Part shown: positions 43,893 through 51,818 of the stretch, in pieces
Position numbering within the stretch: position 1 is the first letter of the stretch
How the letters are laid out: each line of letters begins with the position of its first letter
Assembly: GCF_000375585.1 (NCBI RefSeq)
Contig: NZ_AQWP01000002.1
Span: forward strand, 930,001-994,000
Length of the DNA: 64,000 nt
From: Sinorhizobium meliloti 4H41
GTDB lineage: Bacteria > Pseudomonadota > Alphaproteobacteria > Rhizobiales > Rhizobiaceae
Direction of reading: 5' to 3'
The notes under the pieces: model-generated
What the model saw: the letters and a program-made list of their open reading frames with translations, nothing else
What the model was told of the DNA's origin: nothing
The model's database searches: none
Translations under genes and position numbers: made by a program

Positions 43893-43902
43893 TGTGATCA
43901 CA
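43893..43902. promoter_or_regulatory. candidate GntR operator TGTGATCACA
   Basis: Perfect 10-bp palindrome in the divergent puuA/GntR gap, 15-24 bases upstream of the puuA start. The TTGT...ACA core suits FadR/VanR-type GntR proteins. Binding here would block puuA expression. Confidence 0.6.
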
Positions 43903-44002
43903 TTATCGGGAAATTGACATAGTTGCAGTTTTGAAGTCAAGCTGCCCCGGGTCGGCAGGATCGACTCGTTCCAACACCCGGGGTGCGGGAGGAATCGCCG
44001 TC

Positions 44003-44695
44003 TTGAAGACCCTTGCTCTGCCCGCCCTTCATCGGCCGGAAGGCATGACGACCCACGACTATGCCTTTGCGCGTCTCAGGCAGGCGATCATGGTGGGCGC
44101 CTTCCGGCCCGGAACCTCCGTCACCATACGCGGGCTCGCAGATGCGCTGGAGAGCAGCCCCACGCCGGTGCGCGAAGCACTGCGTCAGCTGACCTCGATC
44201 GGTGCCCTGCAATTTCTGGAGAACCGGCGGATCGTCGTGCCGCGAATCACGCCGGCGCGTTTCGAGGAGCTGATCTCGCTTCGTATCGCGCTTGAAAGCC
44301 ATGCCGCGCGCAGGGCCGTCGCCCATCTCTCCGACCGGCAGATAGACCGCATCATCGCACTGGATGACGCGATCGAGGCCGCGATCCTGGCGGGGCAGAA
44401 GGCGCAGGCGCTGATCGCCAATCAGGAATTTCACCGGCGGATCTATACGGCCAATCCCGATCAGGTCGTCATGCCGTTCGTAGAGAGCCTCTGGCTCCAG
44501 CTCGGGCCGATCCTCGGCATTGCCATGGAGCACGTCACGGAATTCTACGTCATCGACCGTCACCGTGAGGCCATCGAGGCCCTGAGACGGCGTGACGAGG
44601 ACGCCGTGGCGCAAGCCATCGCCGCCGACATCCGCGAGGGCATCGGCGGCTTCGATCAGCAGGCGATCGGCAAGCTGCTCGCGCTTGCGCGGTGA
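44003..44695 (+). CDS. GntR-family regulator (FCD type) of the puu genes
   Basis: Regulator of 230 aa. The winged helix is at about residues 20-80 (TIRGLADALESSPTPVREAL, then QLTSIGALQFLENRRI), and an all-helical FCD ligand domain follows (ISLRIALESHAARRAV, NQEFHRRIYTAN with metal-site His residues). A TTG at 44003 preceded by GGAGG ten bases upstream gives the best start; an ATG at 44045 is the alternative. It is divergent from puuA-puuB with a palindromic site between, so it is probably their repressor, sensing a pathway intermediate. Confidence 0.88.
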   Translation: MKTLALPALHRPEGMTTHDYAFARLRQAIMVGAFRPGTSVTIRGLADALESSPTPVREALRQLTSIGALQFLENRRIVVPRITPARFEELISLRIALESHAARRAVAHLSDRQIDRIIALDDAIEAAILAGQKAQALIANQEFHRRIYTANPDQVVMPFVESLWLQLGPILGIAMEHVTEFYVIDRHREAIEALRRRDEDAVAQAIAADIREGIGGFDQQAIGKLLALAR

Positions 44696-44734
44696 ACGAG
44701 CCTTGGGTCTGCTCCAGTAGGATAATCACCCTGA

Positions 44735-44868
44735 TCTGCCCCTCACCCTAGCCCTCTCCCCGCTTGGGGGGAGAGGGGACACCCCTGTGTTCCGCTTCAG
44801 CCTCGATGGGTCGATACGGACTCGTCTCCTCTCCCCGCAAGCGGGGAGAGGCTAGGGTGAGGGGCAGA
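44735..44868. repeat. large inverted repeat (TCTGCCCCTCACCCTAGCC family)
   Basis: A 19-bp perfect inverted repeat (44735-44753 with 44850-44868) encloses two smaller hairpins, CCCTCTCCCC/GGGGAGAGGG on the left and CCTCTCCCCGC/GCGGGGAGAGG on the right. It folds into a three-way structure. Copies with this sequence are common between genes in alphaproteobacteria. It lies in the gap between two GntR genes. Confidence 0.85.
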
Positions 44869-44935
44869 CCTCAAGGCTTCGACGCTCATCTGGCCCTTGA
44901 CCACCTCTCCTGTCCCCTGCATATTGCTCAGATGT

Positions 44936-44954
44936 CAGACCAATTGTGGTTCTG
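44936..44954. promoter_or_regulatory. candidate FadR-type operator
   Basis: CAGACCA-ATTG-TGGTTCTG, an inverted repeat with one extra base in the right arm, 11 bases before the regulator start. The TGGTCTG-like half-sites resemble FadR-subfamily operators, and the position fits autoregulation of the whole downstream operon. Confidence 0.45.
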
Positions 44955-44965
44955 GGGAGAACCGG

Positions 44966-45682
44966 ATGCCCCTGCAGGATAAAGCGATGCTCCTGCCCCT
45001 GCCGCCCGCAGACCGGGCGCAGCAGGTAATATCCGCCCTTGCCGATTTCATTCAAAGATCGGGGCTGAACCCCGGGGATCGCTTGCCTGCCGAGCGGGAA
45101 ATGATGGCGGCGCTCGCCGTCGGCCGCTCCACCATTCGTGAGGTGCTGAGCCATTTCCAGGCGCTCGGCGTTGTCGAGGCGCGCAAGGGCAGCGGCACCT
45201 ATCTCCTGCGCGCCATTTCCACCGCAACCATCCACATGCCGCTGGCGCTCGACACGGAGCACCTTCGCGACGCGCTGCTGCAGACGCTCGAAGTGCGGCG
45301 CGGCATCGAGGTCGAGGCCGGCATGGTCGCTTCGCGGCGCCGCACGGAGGCCGACCTCGTCAACATCGAAACGAAGCTCAACGAGATGGAGCGGGTCCAT
45401 CTCGCCAAGGGAACCTCCGGCCCGGAAGACCTCGCCTTCCATCTTGCGATCTACGACGCGACCCACAATCCGCTCTTCAAGCAACTGCTCGAACAGATGC
45501 GCGAGGCCTTCGAACGCTTCTGGGACGAGCCTTTCGACCGCTCGGACTTCGCAAGGCGCTCCTTTCCCTTTCACCGAACGCTCTTCGATGCGATCGCGGC
45601 GCAGGACGCCGAGGCCGCGCGCGCGGAAACGCTGAAAATCCTCGCGGTCGTCGAGGAAGACATCAAGGAAATGTCCAAATGA
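44966..45682 (+). CDS. FadR-type GntR transcriptional regulator
   Basis: Regulator of 238 aa. The N-terminal winged helix (LPAEREMMAALAVGRSTIRE, then LSHFQALGVVEARKGSGTYL) is followed by an FCD domain (LAFHLAIYDATHNPLF with metal-binding His/Asp). The ATG at 44966 has GGGGAG upstream. Its stop overlaps the start of the PLP-lyase gene (ATGA), so regulator, lyase and the ABC transporter behind them form one plus-strand operon. It probably senses the transported or cleaved compound. Confidence 0.9.
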   Translation: MPLQDKAMLLPLPPADRAQQVISALADFIQRSGLNPGDRLPAEREMMAALAVGRSTIREVLSHFQALGVVEARKGSGTYLLRAISTATIHMPLALDTEHLRDALLQTLEVRRGIEVEAGMVASRRRTEADLVNIETKLNEMERVHLAKGTSGPEDLAFHLAIYDATHNPLFKQLLEQMREAFERFWDEPFDRSDFARRSFPFHRTLFDAIAAQDAEAARAETLKILAVVEEDIKEMSK

Positions 45683-46851
45683 ACAACGGCCTCGATCCGT
45701 TCGAGAGAGCCTCCCTTATCGTCGCGCATGACGAGAGCAACGCTTTCGATGCAGTCGTACCGCCGATCGTGCAGACCTCGCTCTTCACCTTCAAGAACTA
45801 TGACGAGATGGTCGCTTCCTATCGGGGCGAGCGCGTGCGGCCTATCTACACCCGCGGCCTCAACCCGACGGTCAGGCATTTCGAGGAGATGCTGGCGAAG
45901 CTCGAAGCCGCCGAAGACGCCATCGGTTTCGCAAGCGGCATGTCGGCGATCTCCTCCACAGTCCTCTCCTTCGTCGAACCGGGCGACCGCATCGTCGCCG
46001 TGAAACATGTCTATCCCGACGCGTTCCGCCTCTTCGGCACGCATCTGAAGCGCATGCGTATCGAGGTCACCTATGTGGACGGGCGCGACGAAGAGGCGGT
46101 TGCCAGGGCGCTTCCAGGCGCCAAGCTCTTCTACATGGAAAGCCCGACCAGCTGGGTGATGGACACGCACGATGTCGCAGCGCTTGCGGCTCTCGCACGC
46201 CGGCAGGGGATCGTCACGGTCATCGACAACAGCTGGGCCAGTCCGGTATTTCAGCAGCCGGTCTCGCTCGGCGTCGACCTCGTCATTCACTCCGCATCGA
46301 AATATCTGAGCGGCCATAGCGATGTCGTCGCCGGCGTCGTCGCCGGGTCGAGCGACCTGATCGGCCGCATCCGTTCGGAAGCCTATCCCTATCTCGGCGG
46401 CAAGCTTTCGCCCTTCGACGCCTGGCTGCTGATCCGGGGCATGCGCACGCTGCCGGTGCGGATGAAGGCACATGAGCGCTCGGCGCTCGCGGTCGCCCGT
46501 CGTCTGGCCGAGCATCCGCTGGTCGAAACCGTCTGCCACCCGGGCCTCGGCAACCATCTGCCCCCCGGTCTCTCCGGCACCTCCGGACTTTTCTCCTTCA
46601 TCTTCCGCGAAGGCGTCGACATGCGCCGCTTCGCCGATCACCTGAAACTCTTCAAGCTCGGCGTCTCCTGGGGCGGCCACGAAAGCCTCATCGTGCCGGG
46701 CGAAGTCGTCCTGGCGCAGAAAGCCGAGCCCAATTCCGCGGCAGCCTTCGGCATTTCACCGCGGTCGGTACGGCTCCATGTCGGCCTGGAGGGAACGGAG
46801 GCCCTCTGGAGCGATCTCGAAACGGCGATGACAGCCGCTTCATCAGGCTGA
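45679..46851 (+). CDS. Cys/Met-metabolism PLP-dependent lyase (cystathionine beta/gamma-lyase-like)
   Basis: Fold-type I PLP enzyme of 390 aa. The cofactor lysine is Lys208 in the family signature HSASKYLSGHSD; other marks are RGLNPTVRHFEEMLAKLE, the GFASGMSAISS phosphate-binding region and DNSWASPVFQQPVSLG. Members cleave or form C-S bonds (MetC, MetB, sulfhydrylases). The active-site arginine region near SPRSVRLHVGLE is present. It is translationally coupled to the regulator and followed after 37 bases by a sugar-type binding protein, an unusual neighbourhood that hints at a thioether or S-conjugate substrate. Confidence 0.9.
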   Translation: MNNGLDPFERASLIVAHDESNAFDAVVPPIVQTSLFTFKNYDEMVASYRGERVRPIYTRGLNPTVRHFEEMLAKLEAAEDAIGFASGMSAISSTVLSFVEPGDRIVAVKHVYPDAFRLFGTHLKRMRIEVTYVDGRDEEAVARALPGAKLFYMESPTSWVMDTHDVAALAALARRQGIVTVIDNSWASPVFQQPVSLGVDLVIHSASKYLSGHSDVVAGVVAGSSDLIGRIRSEAYPYLGGKLSPFDAWLLIRGMRTLPVRMKAHERSALAVARRLAEHPLVETVCHPGLGNHLPPGLSGTSGLFSFIFREGVDMRRFADHLKLFKLGVSWGGHESLIVPGEVVLAQKAEPNSAAAFGISPRSVRLHVGLEGTEALWSDLETAMTAASSG

Positions 46852-46888
46852 CGAACACGCAACCAGCGAGAACAAAGGGAACGATAAA

Positions 46889-48151
46889 ATGAGGAAACTG
46901 ATCACCGCCACCCTGCTTGCCACGCTGATGGCCGGCAGCGCCCTTGCCGATACCAAGCTGAAGCTCGTCGAGGTCATCACCAGCCCCGAGCGCACCGAAA
47001 CGCTGAAGTCGATCGTCGCCAAGTTCGAACAGGCGAACCCCGGCACGACCGTGGAGATCATTTCGCTGCCCTGGGGCGAAGCCTTCCAGAAATTCGCGAC
47101 CATGGTCTCGGCCGGCGAAATCCCCGACGTCATGGAAATGCCGGACACCTGGCTGTCGCTCTACGCCAATAACGGCATGCTCGAAAGCCTCGAGCCCTAT
47201 CTCGAAAAGTGGGAGCACACCCCCGGCCTCACAGAGCGCGCGCTCGAACTCGGCCGCGACGTCAACGACACCGCCTATATGCTGCCCTATGGCTTCTATC
47301 TCCGGGCCATGTTCTACAACAAGAAGCTGCTCTCCGAAGCGGGCGTCTCCGAACCGCCGAAGACGATGGACGACTTCGTCAAGGCTTCCGAGGCGGTCTC
47401 CAAGCTGCCCGGCAAATCGGGCTATTGCCTGCGCGGCGGTCCGGGCGGTCTCAACGGCTGGGTGATGTTCGGCGCGACCATGGCCGGCGACAACAAGTTC
47501 TTCAACGAGGACGGCACCTCGACGATGAACAGCGAGGGCTGGATCAAGGGCCTCACCTGGGTCATCGACCTCTACAAGAACGGCCTCGCCCCCAAGGATA
47601 GCGTCAACTGGGGCTTCAACGAGATCGTCGCCGGCTTCTACAGCGGCACCTGCGCCTTCCTCGACCAGGATCCGGACGCGTTGATCGCGATCGCCCAGCG
47701 CATGAAGCCGGAGGATTTCGGCGTCACCACCATGCCCAAGGGGCCGAGCGGCAAGGCCTTTACCACGATCGGCTTTGCCGGCTGGTCGATTCTTGCCGCC
47801 AGCCAGAACAAGGATCTCTCCTGGAAGCTGATCGAAACGCTGGAAGGCCCGGAAGGCAATATCGAGTGGAACAAGCGCACCGGCGCGCTGCCCGTCCATA
47901 AGTCGGCCGAGAAGGACCCCTTCTATGCGAGCCCGCAGTTCAAGGGCTGGTTCGACGAACTCGCCGACAAGGACGTCGTGCTGACGGTCATGCCGACCTA
48001 TCTCGAAGAATTCGCCTTCTTCAAGGATTCGCTCGCCATCAAGACGACCCAGGAGGCCCTGCTCGGCGACATCACGCCGGAAGAGCTCGCCAATCAATGG
48101 GCCGACTACCTGACCAAGGCGCAGCAGAAGTACCTCGCAAGCAAGAAGTAA
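46889..48151 (+). CDS. ABC transporter substrate-binding protein, family 1 (sugar type)
   Basis: Periplasmic binding protein of 420 aa. A signal peptide covers residues 1-20 (cleavage after ALA). The mature protein shows the family 1 pattern: KFEQANPGTTVEIISLPWGE, VMEMPDTWLSLYANNGML, then FNEIVAGFYSGTCAFLDQDP. The family imports sugars, polyols or glycerol phosphates, but several members take other solutes. It is followed by a strong hairpin and then two permeases and an ATPase. The ligand cannot be told from sequence. Confidence 0.92.
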   Translation: MRKLITATLLATLMAGSALADTKLKLVEVITSPERTETLKSIVAKFEQANPGTTVEIISLPWGEAFQKFATMVSAGEIPDVMEMPDTWLSLYANNGMLESLEPYLEKWEHTPGLTERALELGRDVNDTAYMLPYGFYLRAMFYNKKLLSEAGVSEPPKTMDDFVKASEAVSKLPGKSGYCLRGGPGGLNGWVMFGATMAGDNKFFNEDGTSTMNSEGWIKGLTWVIDLYKNGLAPKDSVNWGFNEIVAGFYSGTCAFLDQDPDALIAIAQRMKPEDFGVTTMPKGPSGKAFTTIGFAGWSILAASQNKDLSWKLIETLEGPEGNIEWNKRTGALPVHKSAEKDPFYASPQFKGWFDELADKDVVLTVMPTYLEEFAFFKDSLAIKTTQEALLGDITPEELANQWADYLTKAQQKYLASKK

Positions 48152-48158
48152 CGCAGGC

Positions 48159-48184
48159 ACCGGCGGCGGTCAGCCGCCGCCGGT
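48159..48184 (+). terminator. intercistronic GC hairpin after the binding-protein gene
   Basis: ACCGGCGGCGG and CCGCCGCCGGT form a perfect 11-bp stem with a TCAG tetraloop, 7 bases past the stop. With no T run it more likely protects the upstream message or attenuates the permease genes than ends transcription. Confidence 0.65.
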
Positions 48185-48248
48185 CGTCCGACGCAAGAAA
48201 AGGCACGCCGATCGATAACGGCGGTCAAAAAAGGGGAAATTTCGATCG

Positions 48249-49184
48249 ATGGCCTATGCCGCACGCCATGACGGCCTGCCCGCAACCCGTCCGCCGCTGA
48301 TGAAGCGGATCGCCGACGCCTCTGCGCCCTATCTCTATACCGCTCCGGCGCTCATCCTGATCGTTACGGTCATGCTCGTGCCTCTGGTGCTCGGCATCTC
48401 CTACGCTTTCCGCGACATCCAGCTGCTCAACCCCTTCTCCGGCGGTTTCGTCGGCCTCGATCATTTCCGCGCGCTCGCCCAGGACCAGGCATTCTTCCGT
48501 TCGCTGCGCAACACGCTCTGGTGGACCGGCGCCTCCGTGTTCCTGCAGTTCGCCTTCGGGCTCATCCTGGCACTCCTGCTCGACAAGCCATTCTATGGGC
48601 GTGCGGTTGCACAGGCGCTCGTCTTCCTGCCCTGGGCGGTGCCGAGTTTTCTGGCCGGCCTCAACTGGGCCTGGCTTTTCAACCCCGTCGTCGGTCCGCT
48701 GCCGCACTGGTTCTTCGCTCTCGGCATCATGAGCCAGCCGACCAACATTCTGTCCGATCCCCAGCTTGCCATGTGGGGACCGATCATTGCCAATATCTGG
48801 TGGGGCATCCCCTTCTTCGCGATCACACTGCTGGCAGCGCTCCAGGCGATCCCGCGCGACCTTTACGAGGCAGCGAGCATCGACGGCGCCGGCCCGGTGC
48901 AGCGTTTCCTTTCGATCACCCTTCCCTTCCTGGCGCCCACGATCGCGATCACCATTCTGCTGCGTACGGTCTGGATCTCCAATTTCGCCGATCTCATCAT
49001 CGTCATGACCAATGGCGGGCCGGCGGACCGAACCCAGATCGTCGCAAGCTACATCTTCACCCAGGCGTTCAAGCGGCTGGATTTCGGTTATGCCTCGGCG
49101 ATCGCGCTGGTGCTGCTGGCGCTGCTCCTCGCCTATTCATTGCTGATCGTGATCCTGCGGCAATGGCTCCTGAGCAAGGATTGA
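48249..49184 (+). CDS. sugar-type ABC transporter permease (MalF/UgpA-like)
   Basis: Inner-membrane permease of 311 aa with six membrane segments. It shows APYLYTAPALILIVTVMLVP at the first segment and the EAA loop YEAASIDGAGPVQRFLSITL near residue 210. The ATG at 48249 has GGGGAAA upstream; a second ATG at 48300 is possible. It pairs with the permease that starts 4 bases after its stop. Confidence 0.93.
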   Translation: MAYAARHDGLPATRPPLMKRIADASAPYLYTAPALILIVTVMLVPLVLGISYAFRDIQLLNPFSGGFVGLDHFRALAQDQAFFRSLRNTLWWTGASVFLQFAFGLILALLLDKPFYGRAVAQALVFLPWAVPSFLAGLNWAWLFNPVVGPLPHWFFALGIMSQPTNILSDPQLAMWGPIIANIWWGIPFFAITLLAALQAIPRDLYEAASIDGAGPVQRFLSITLPFLAPTIAITILLRTVWISNFADLIIVMTNGGPADRTQIVASYIFTQAFKRLDFGYASAIALVLLALLLAYSLLIVILRQWLLSKD

Positions 49185-49188
49185 GACC

Positions 49189-50022
49189 ATGCGCGCCAAA
49201 CAAGCATTTCTGACCATTGCGCATCGCCTGGCGATCCTCGCTTATATCGCCTTCGCGCTCTTCCCGCTCTTCTGGCTGCTCAAGGTCGCCGTCACGCCGA
49301 ACGACCTCCTCTATTCGGAGGGCATTCGTCTCTGGCCGTCGCGGGCGAGCCTCGAACACTTCGACTTCGTGCTGCGGCACAGCGCCTTCCCGGTGTTCTT
49401 CCGCAACAGCCTGATCGTTTCGGGGTCGACCGCCGTGATCGTCACCATCCTCGCCTCGCTCTCCGGCTACGCGCTCTCGCGCTTCCGGTTCCGCGGCAAA
49501 TACTGGCTGGTCACGCTGATGCTGCTGACGCAGATGTTTCCTCTGGTGATGCTGGTCGCGCCGATCTTCAAGATCCTCTCGCCGCTGGGGCTGACCAACA
49601 GCCTCACCGGGCTCGTCGTCGTCTACACCGCCTTCAACGTCCCCTTCGCGACATTCCTGATGCAGTCCTTCTTCGACGGCATTCCGAAGGACCTGGAAGA
49701 GGCGGCGATGATCGACGGCGCGACGCAGTTCGTCGCCTTCCGCCAAATCATCCTGCCGCTGACGCTGCCCGGAATCGCCGCGACCCTAGGCTTCGTCTTC
49801 ACCGCCGCCTGGAGCGAACTGCTCTTCTCGCTGATGCTGATCTCCGGCAACGCACAGGCGACCTTCCCGGTCGGGCTCCTGTCCTTCGTTTCGAAATTCT
49901 CGGTCGACTTCGGGCAGATGATGGCCGCCGGCGTGCTGGCGCTGATACCGGCCTGCCTCTTCTTCCTCCTCATTCAACGCTATCTCGTCCAGGGCCTCAC
50001 GGCCGGCGCGGTGAAAGGCTGA
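49189..50022 (+). CDS. sugar-type ABC transporter permease (MalG/UgpE-like)
   Basis: Inner-membrane permease of 277 aa with six membrane segments. The first is in LAILAYIAFALFPLFWLLKV, and the EAA loop is EEAAMIDGATQFVAFRQIIL near residue 170. It starts 4 bases after the other permease gene and ends 6 bases before the ATPase gene, so all three are co-transcribed. Confidence 0.93.
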   Translation: MRAKQAFLTIAHRLAILAYIAFALFPLFWLLKVAVTPNDLLYSEGIRLWPSRASLEHFDFVLRHSAFPVFFRNSLIVSGSTAVIVTILASLSGYALSRFRFRGKYWLVTLMLLTQMFPLVMLVAPIFKILSPLGLTNSLTGLVVVYTAFNVPFATFLMQSFFDGIPKDLEEAAMIDGATQFVAFRQIILPLTLPGIAATLGFVFTAAWSELLFSLMLISGNAQATFPVGLLSFVSKFSVDFGQMMAAGVLALIPACLFFLLIQRYLVQGLTAGAVKG

Positions 50023-50028
50023 TACGCA

Positions 50029-51096
50029 ATGGCTTCCATCGACATCGCCAACATCAAGAAGTCCTACGGTACCCACCCGGTGCTGCACGACGTCGACCTC
50101 AAGATCAGCGACGGCGAGTTCGTCGTGCTCGTCGGTCCCTCCGGCTGCGGCAAGTCGACCCTTCTGCGCATGATCGCCGGGCTCGAGAGCGTGACCGGCG
50201 GCGAGATCCGCATCGCCGGCAGGCGGGTCAACGAACTCGCTCCGAAGGACCGCGACATTGCCATGGTGTTCCAGTCCTACGCGCTCTACCCGCATATGTC
50301 GGTCGCGAAAAACATGAGCTACAGCCTGAGGCTGCGCAAGACGGCCAAGGAAAGGATAACGACAGTCGTTGCTGGCGCCGCTGCCAAGCTCGGCCTCGAC
50401 CCGTTGCTCGATCGCCGCCCCAAGGCGCTCTCCGGCGGCCAACGCCAGCGCGTCGCCATGGGCCGCGCCATCGTGCGCGAGCCGAAGGCGTTTCTCTTCG
50501 ACGAACCGCTCTCCAATCTCGATGCGCGCCTGCGCGAGCAGATGCGGGCCGAGATCAAGAAACTGCACAAGGATCTGGGCGCCACCTCTATCTATGTGAC
50601 GCACGATCAGATCGAGGCGATGACGCTGGCAGACCGCATCGTCGCCATGAACGGCGGCGTGGTCCAGCAGGTCGGAAGCCCGCTCGATCTCTACGACCGT
50701 CCGGCCAATCTTTTCGTCGCCGGCTTCATCGGCTCGCCGGGCATGAACTTCTTCGAAGGTACCTGCCACGCGGGCGACGCGCCGCGCTTCGAGATGTCGG
50801 ATGAGATCGGCATCCCGCTCGACGCGGCCGCGCCCCTTTCGAATAACGCAAAGGTGACGCTCGGCATCCGTCCCGAACATGTCGTGCTTGCCGGCCACGG
50901 CCCGGAGACGCTGCTTGCCGGCGTCGATCTGGTCGAGCCGACGGGCTTCGGCATCATCCTGCATCTCTCGCTCGGGCGGGCGACCTTCAAGGTCTTCACC
51001 AACGACCGGTCGTTCCTGACGGCGTCCGGCACGATCCCCGTCCACTTCCCCGCCCACCACCTGCATTTCTTCGATGCGGAGGGCAAGCGCGTCTGA
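50029..51096 (+). CDS. sugar-type ABC transporter ATPase (MsmK/UgpC-like)
   Basis: ATPase of 355 aa. Walker A GPSGCGKS is at residues 36-43, the signature LSGGQRQRVAMGRAIV near 134, Walker B AFLFDEPLSNLD, and the switch His in IYVTHDQIEAMTLADR. A C-terminal TOBE/OB domain follows (LGIRPEHVVLAG). It is the last gene of the operon that starts with the FadR-type regulator. Confidence 0.95.
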   Translation: MASIDIANIKKSYGTHPVLHDVDLKISDGEFVVLVGPSGCGKSTLLRMIAGLESVTGGEIRIAGRRVNELAPKDRDIAMVFQSYALYPHMSVAKNMSYSLRLRKTAKERITTVVAGAAAKLGLDPLLDRRPKALSGGQRQRVAMGRAIVREPKAFLFDEPLSNLDARLREQMRAEIKKLHKDLGATSIYVTHDQIEAMTLADRIVAMNGGVVQQVGSPLDLYDRPANLFVAGFIGSPGMNFFEGTCHAGDAPRFEMSDEIGIPLDAAAPLSNNAKVTLGIRPEHVVLAGHGPETLLAGVDLVEPTGFGIILHLSLGRATFKVFTNDRSFLTASGTIPVHFPAHHLHFFDAEGKRV

Positions 51097-51295
51097 CGCA
51101 CGCGCCGAATGGCGGCCCGCAGGTTCAGGCTTAGCCGGAAGGAGCAATTGACTTCTCTACGACAAGGACTAGCTTCTTTCCTGTCGCACGTATCAACCGC
51201 CCCGGCGCACCATTCCTTAAGAGAAGCAAGCACCGCCAAAGCAGATTTGACGATAGCCTTCCTTGCCCCGCGCCGGGCGAAATTGAGGAAGTATC

Positions 51296-51682
51296 ATGCG
51301 AATTGCACTTGCTGCCCTGTCTTTTTCGGCACTCTCGCTCTGTCCGCTCGCCGGGCTTGCCCAGGAGGGCGATGCCGAGGCCGGCGCCACCGTCTTCAAG
51401 AAATGCGCCACCTGTCACGTGATCGACAAGGACCAGAACAAGGTCGGTCCTTCGCTGCAAGGCGTCATCGGCCGGACGGCCGGCACCCATGCGGACTTCA
51501 AATATTCGCAAGCCATGATCGATGCGGGCAAGGGTGGTCTCGTCTGGGACGACGCGACGCTCGCCGAATATCTGCGTAACCCCAGGGCCAAGGTCAAAGG
51601 CACGAAGATGGTATTCCCCGGCCTCAAGAAGGACGAGGAGATTGCCAATGTGATCGCCTACATGAAGCAGCATCCCAAATAG
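51296..51682 (+). CDS. class I c-type cytochrome
   Basis: Periplasmic cytochrome c of 128 aa. A signal peptide covers residues 1-22. The heme is attached at Cys37 and Cys40 with axial His41 (KKCATCHVID); the distal ligand is probably Met105 (GTKMVFPGL). The fold matches mitochondrial-like cytochrome c/c2 (KVGPSLQGVIGRTAG, WDDATLAEYLRNPRAKVKG). It lies 136 bases upstream of the oxidase operon on the same strand and is the obvious electron donor for it. Confidence 0.93.
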   Translation: MRIALAALSFSALSLCPLAGLAQEGDAEAGATVFKKCATCHVIDKDQNKVGPSLQGVIGRTAGTHADFKYSQAMIDAGKGGLVWDDATLAEYLRNPRAKVKGTKMVFPGLKKDEEIANVIAYMKQHPK

Positions 51683-51724
51683 GAATACTTGCGGGAAGTG
51701 AGAATTCGATCTCGTCCGGATGAT

Positions 51725-51753
51725 TTGCCAGTATTTTCCGTTCGTGCAATAAT
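51725..51753 (+). promoter_or_regulatory. candidate sigma70 promoter of the cox operon
   Basis: TTGCCA (51725-51730), a 17-base spacer, then AATAAT (51748-51753), about 65 bases upstream of the coxM start, in an otherwise AT-richer stretch. The match is moderate and was found by eye. Confidence 0.4.
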
Positions 51754-51818
51754 TGTGATCGGAACTCTGCGATTGCGTATTCGTCTCACGGCCGATCACG
51801 GCGGGGGAGGGTCAGGGA

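Noticed and set aside
44735-44868. Possible CRISPR-like repeats
   Set aside because: The repeated segments are inverted, not direct, with no regular spacers; it is a single large palindrome. No CRISPR array was seen anywhere.
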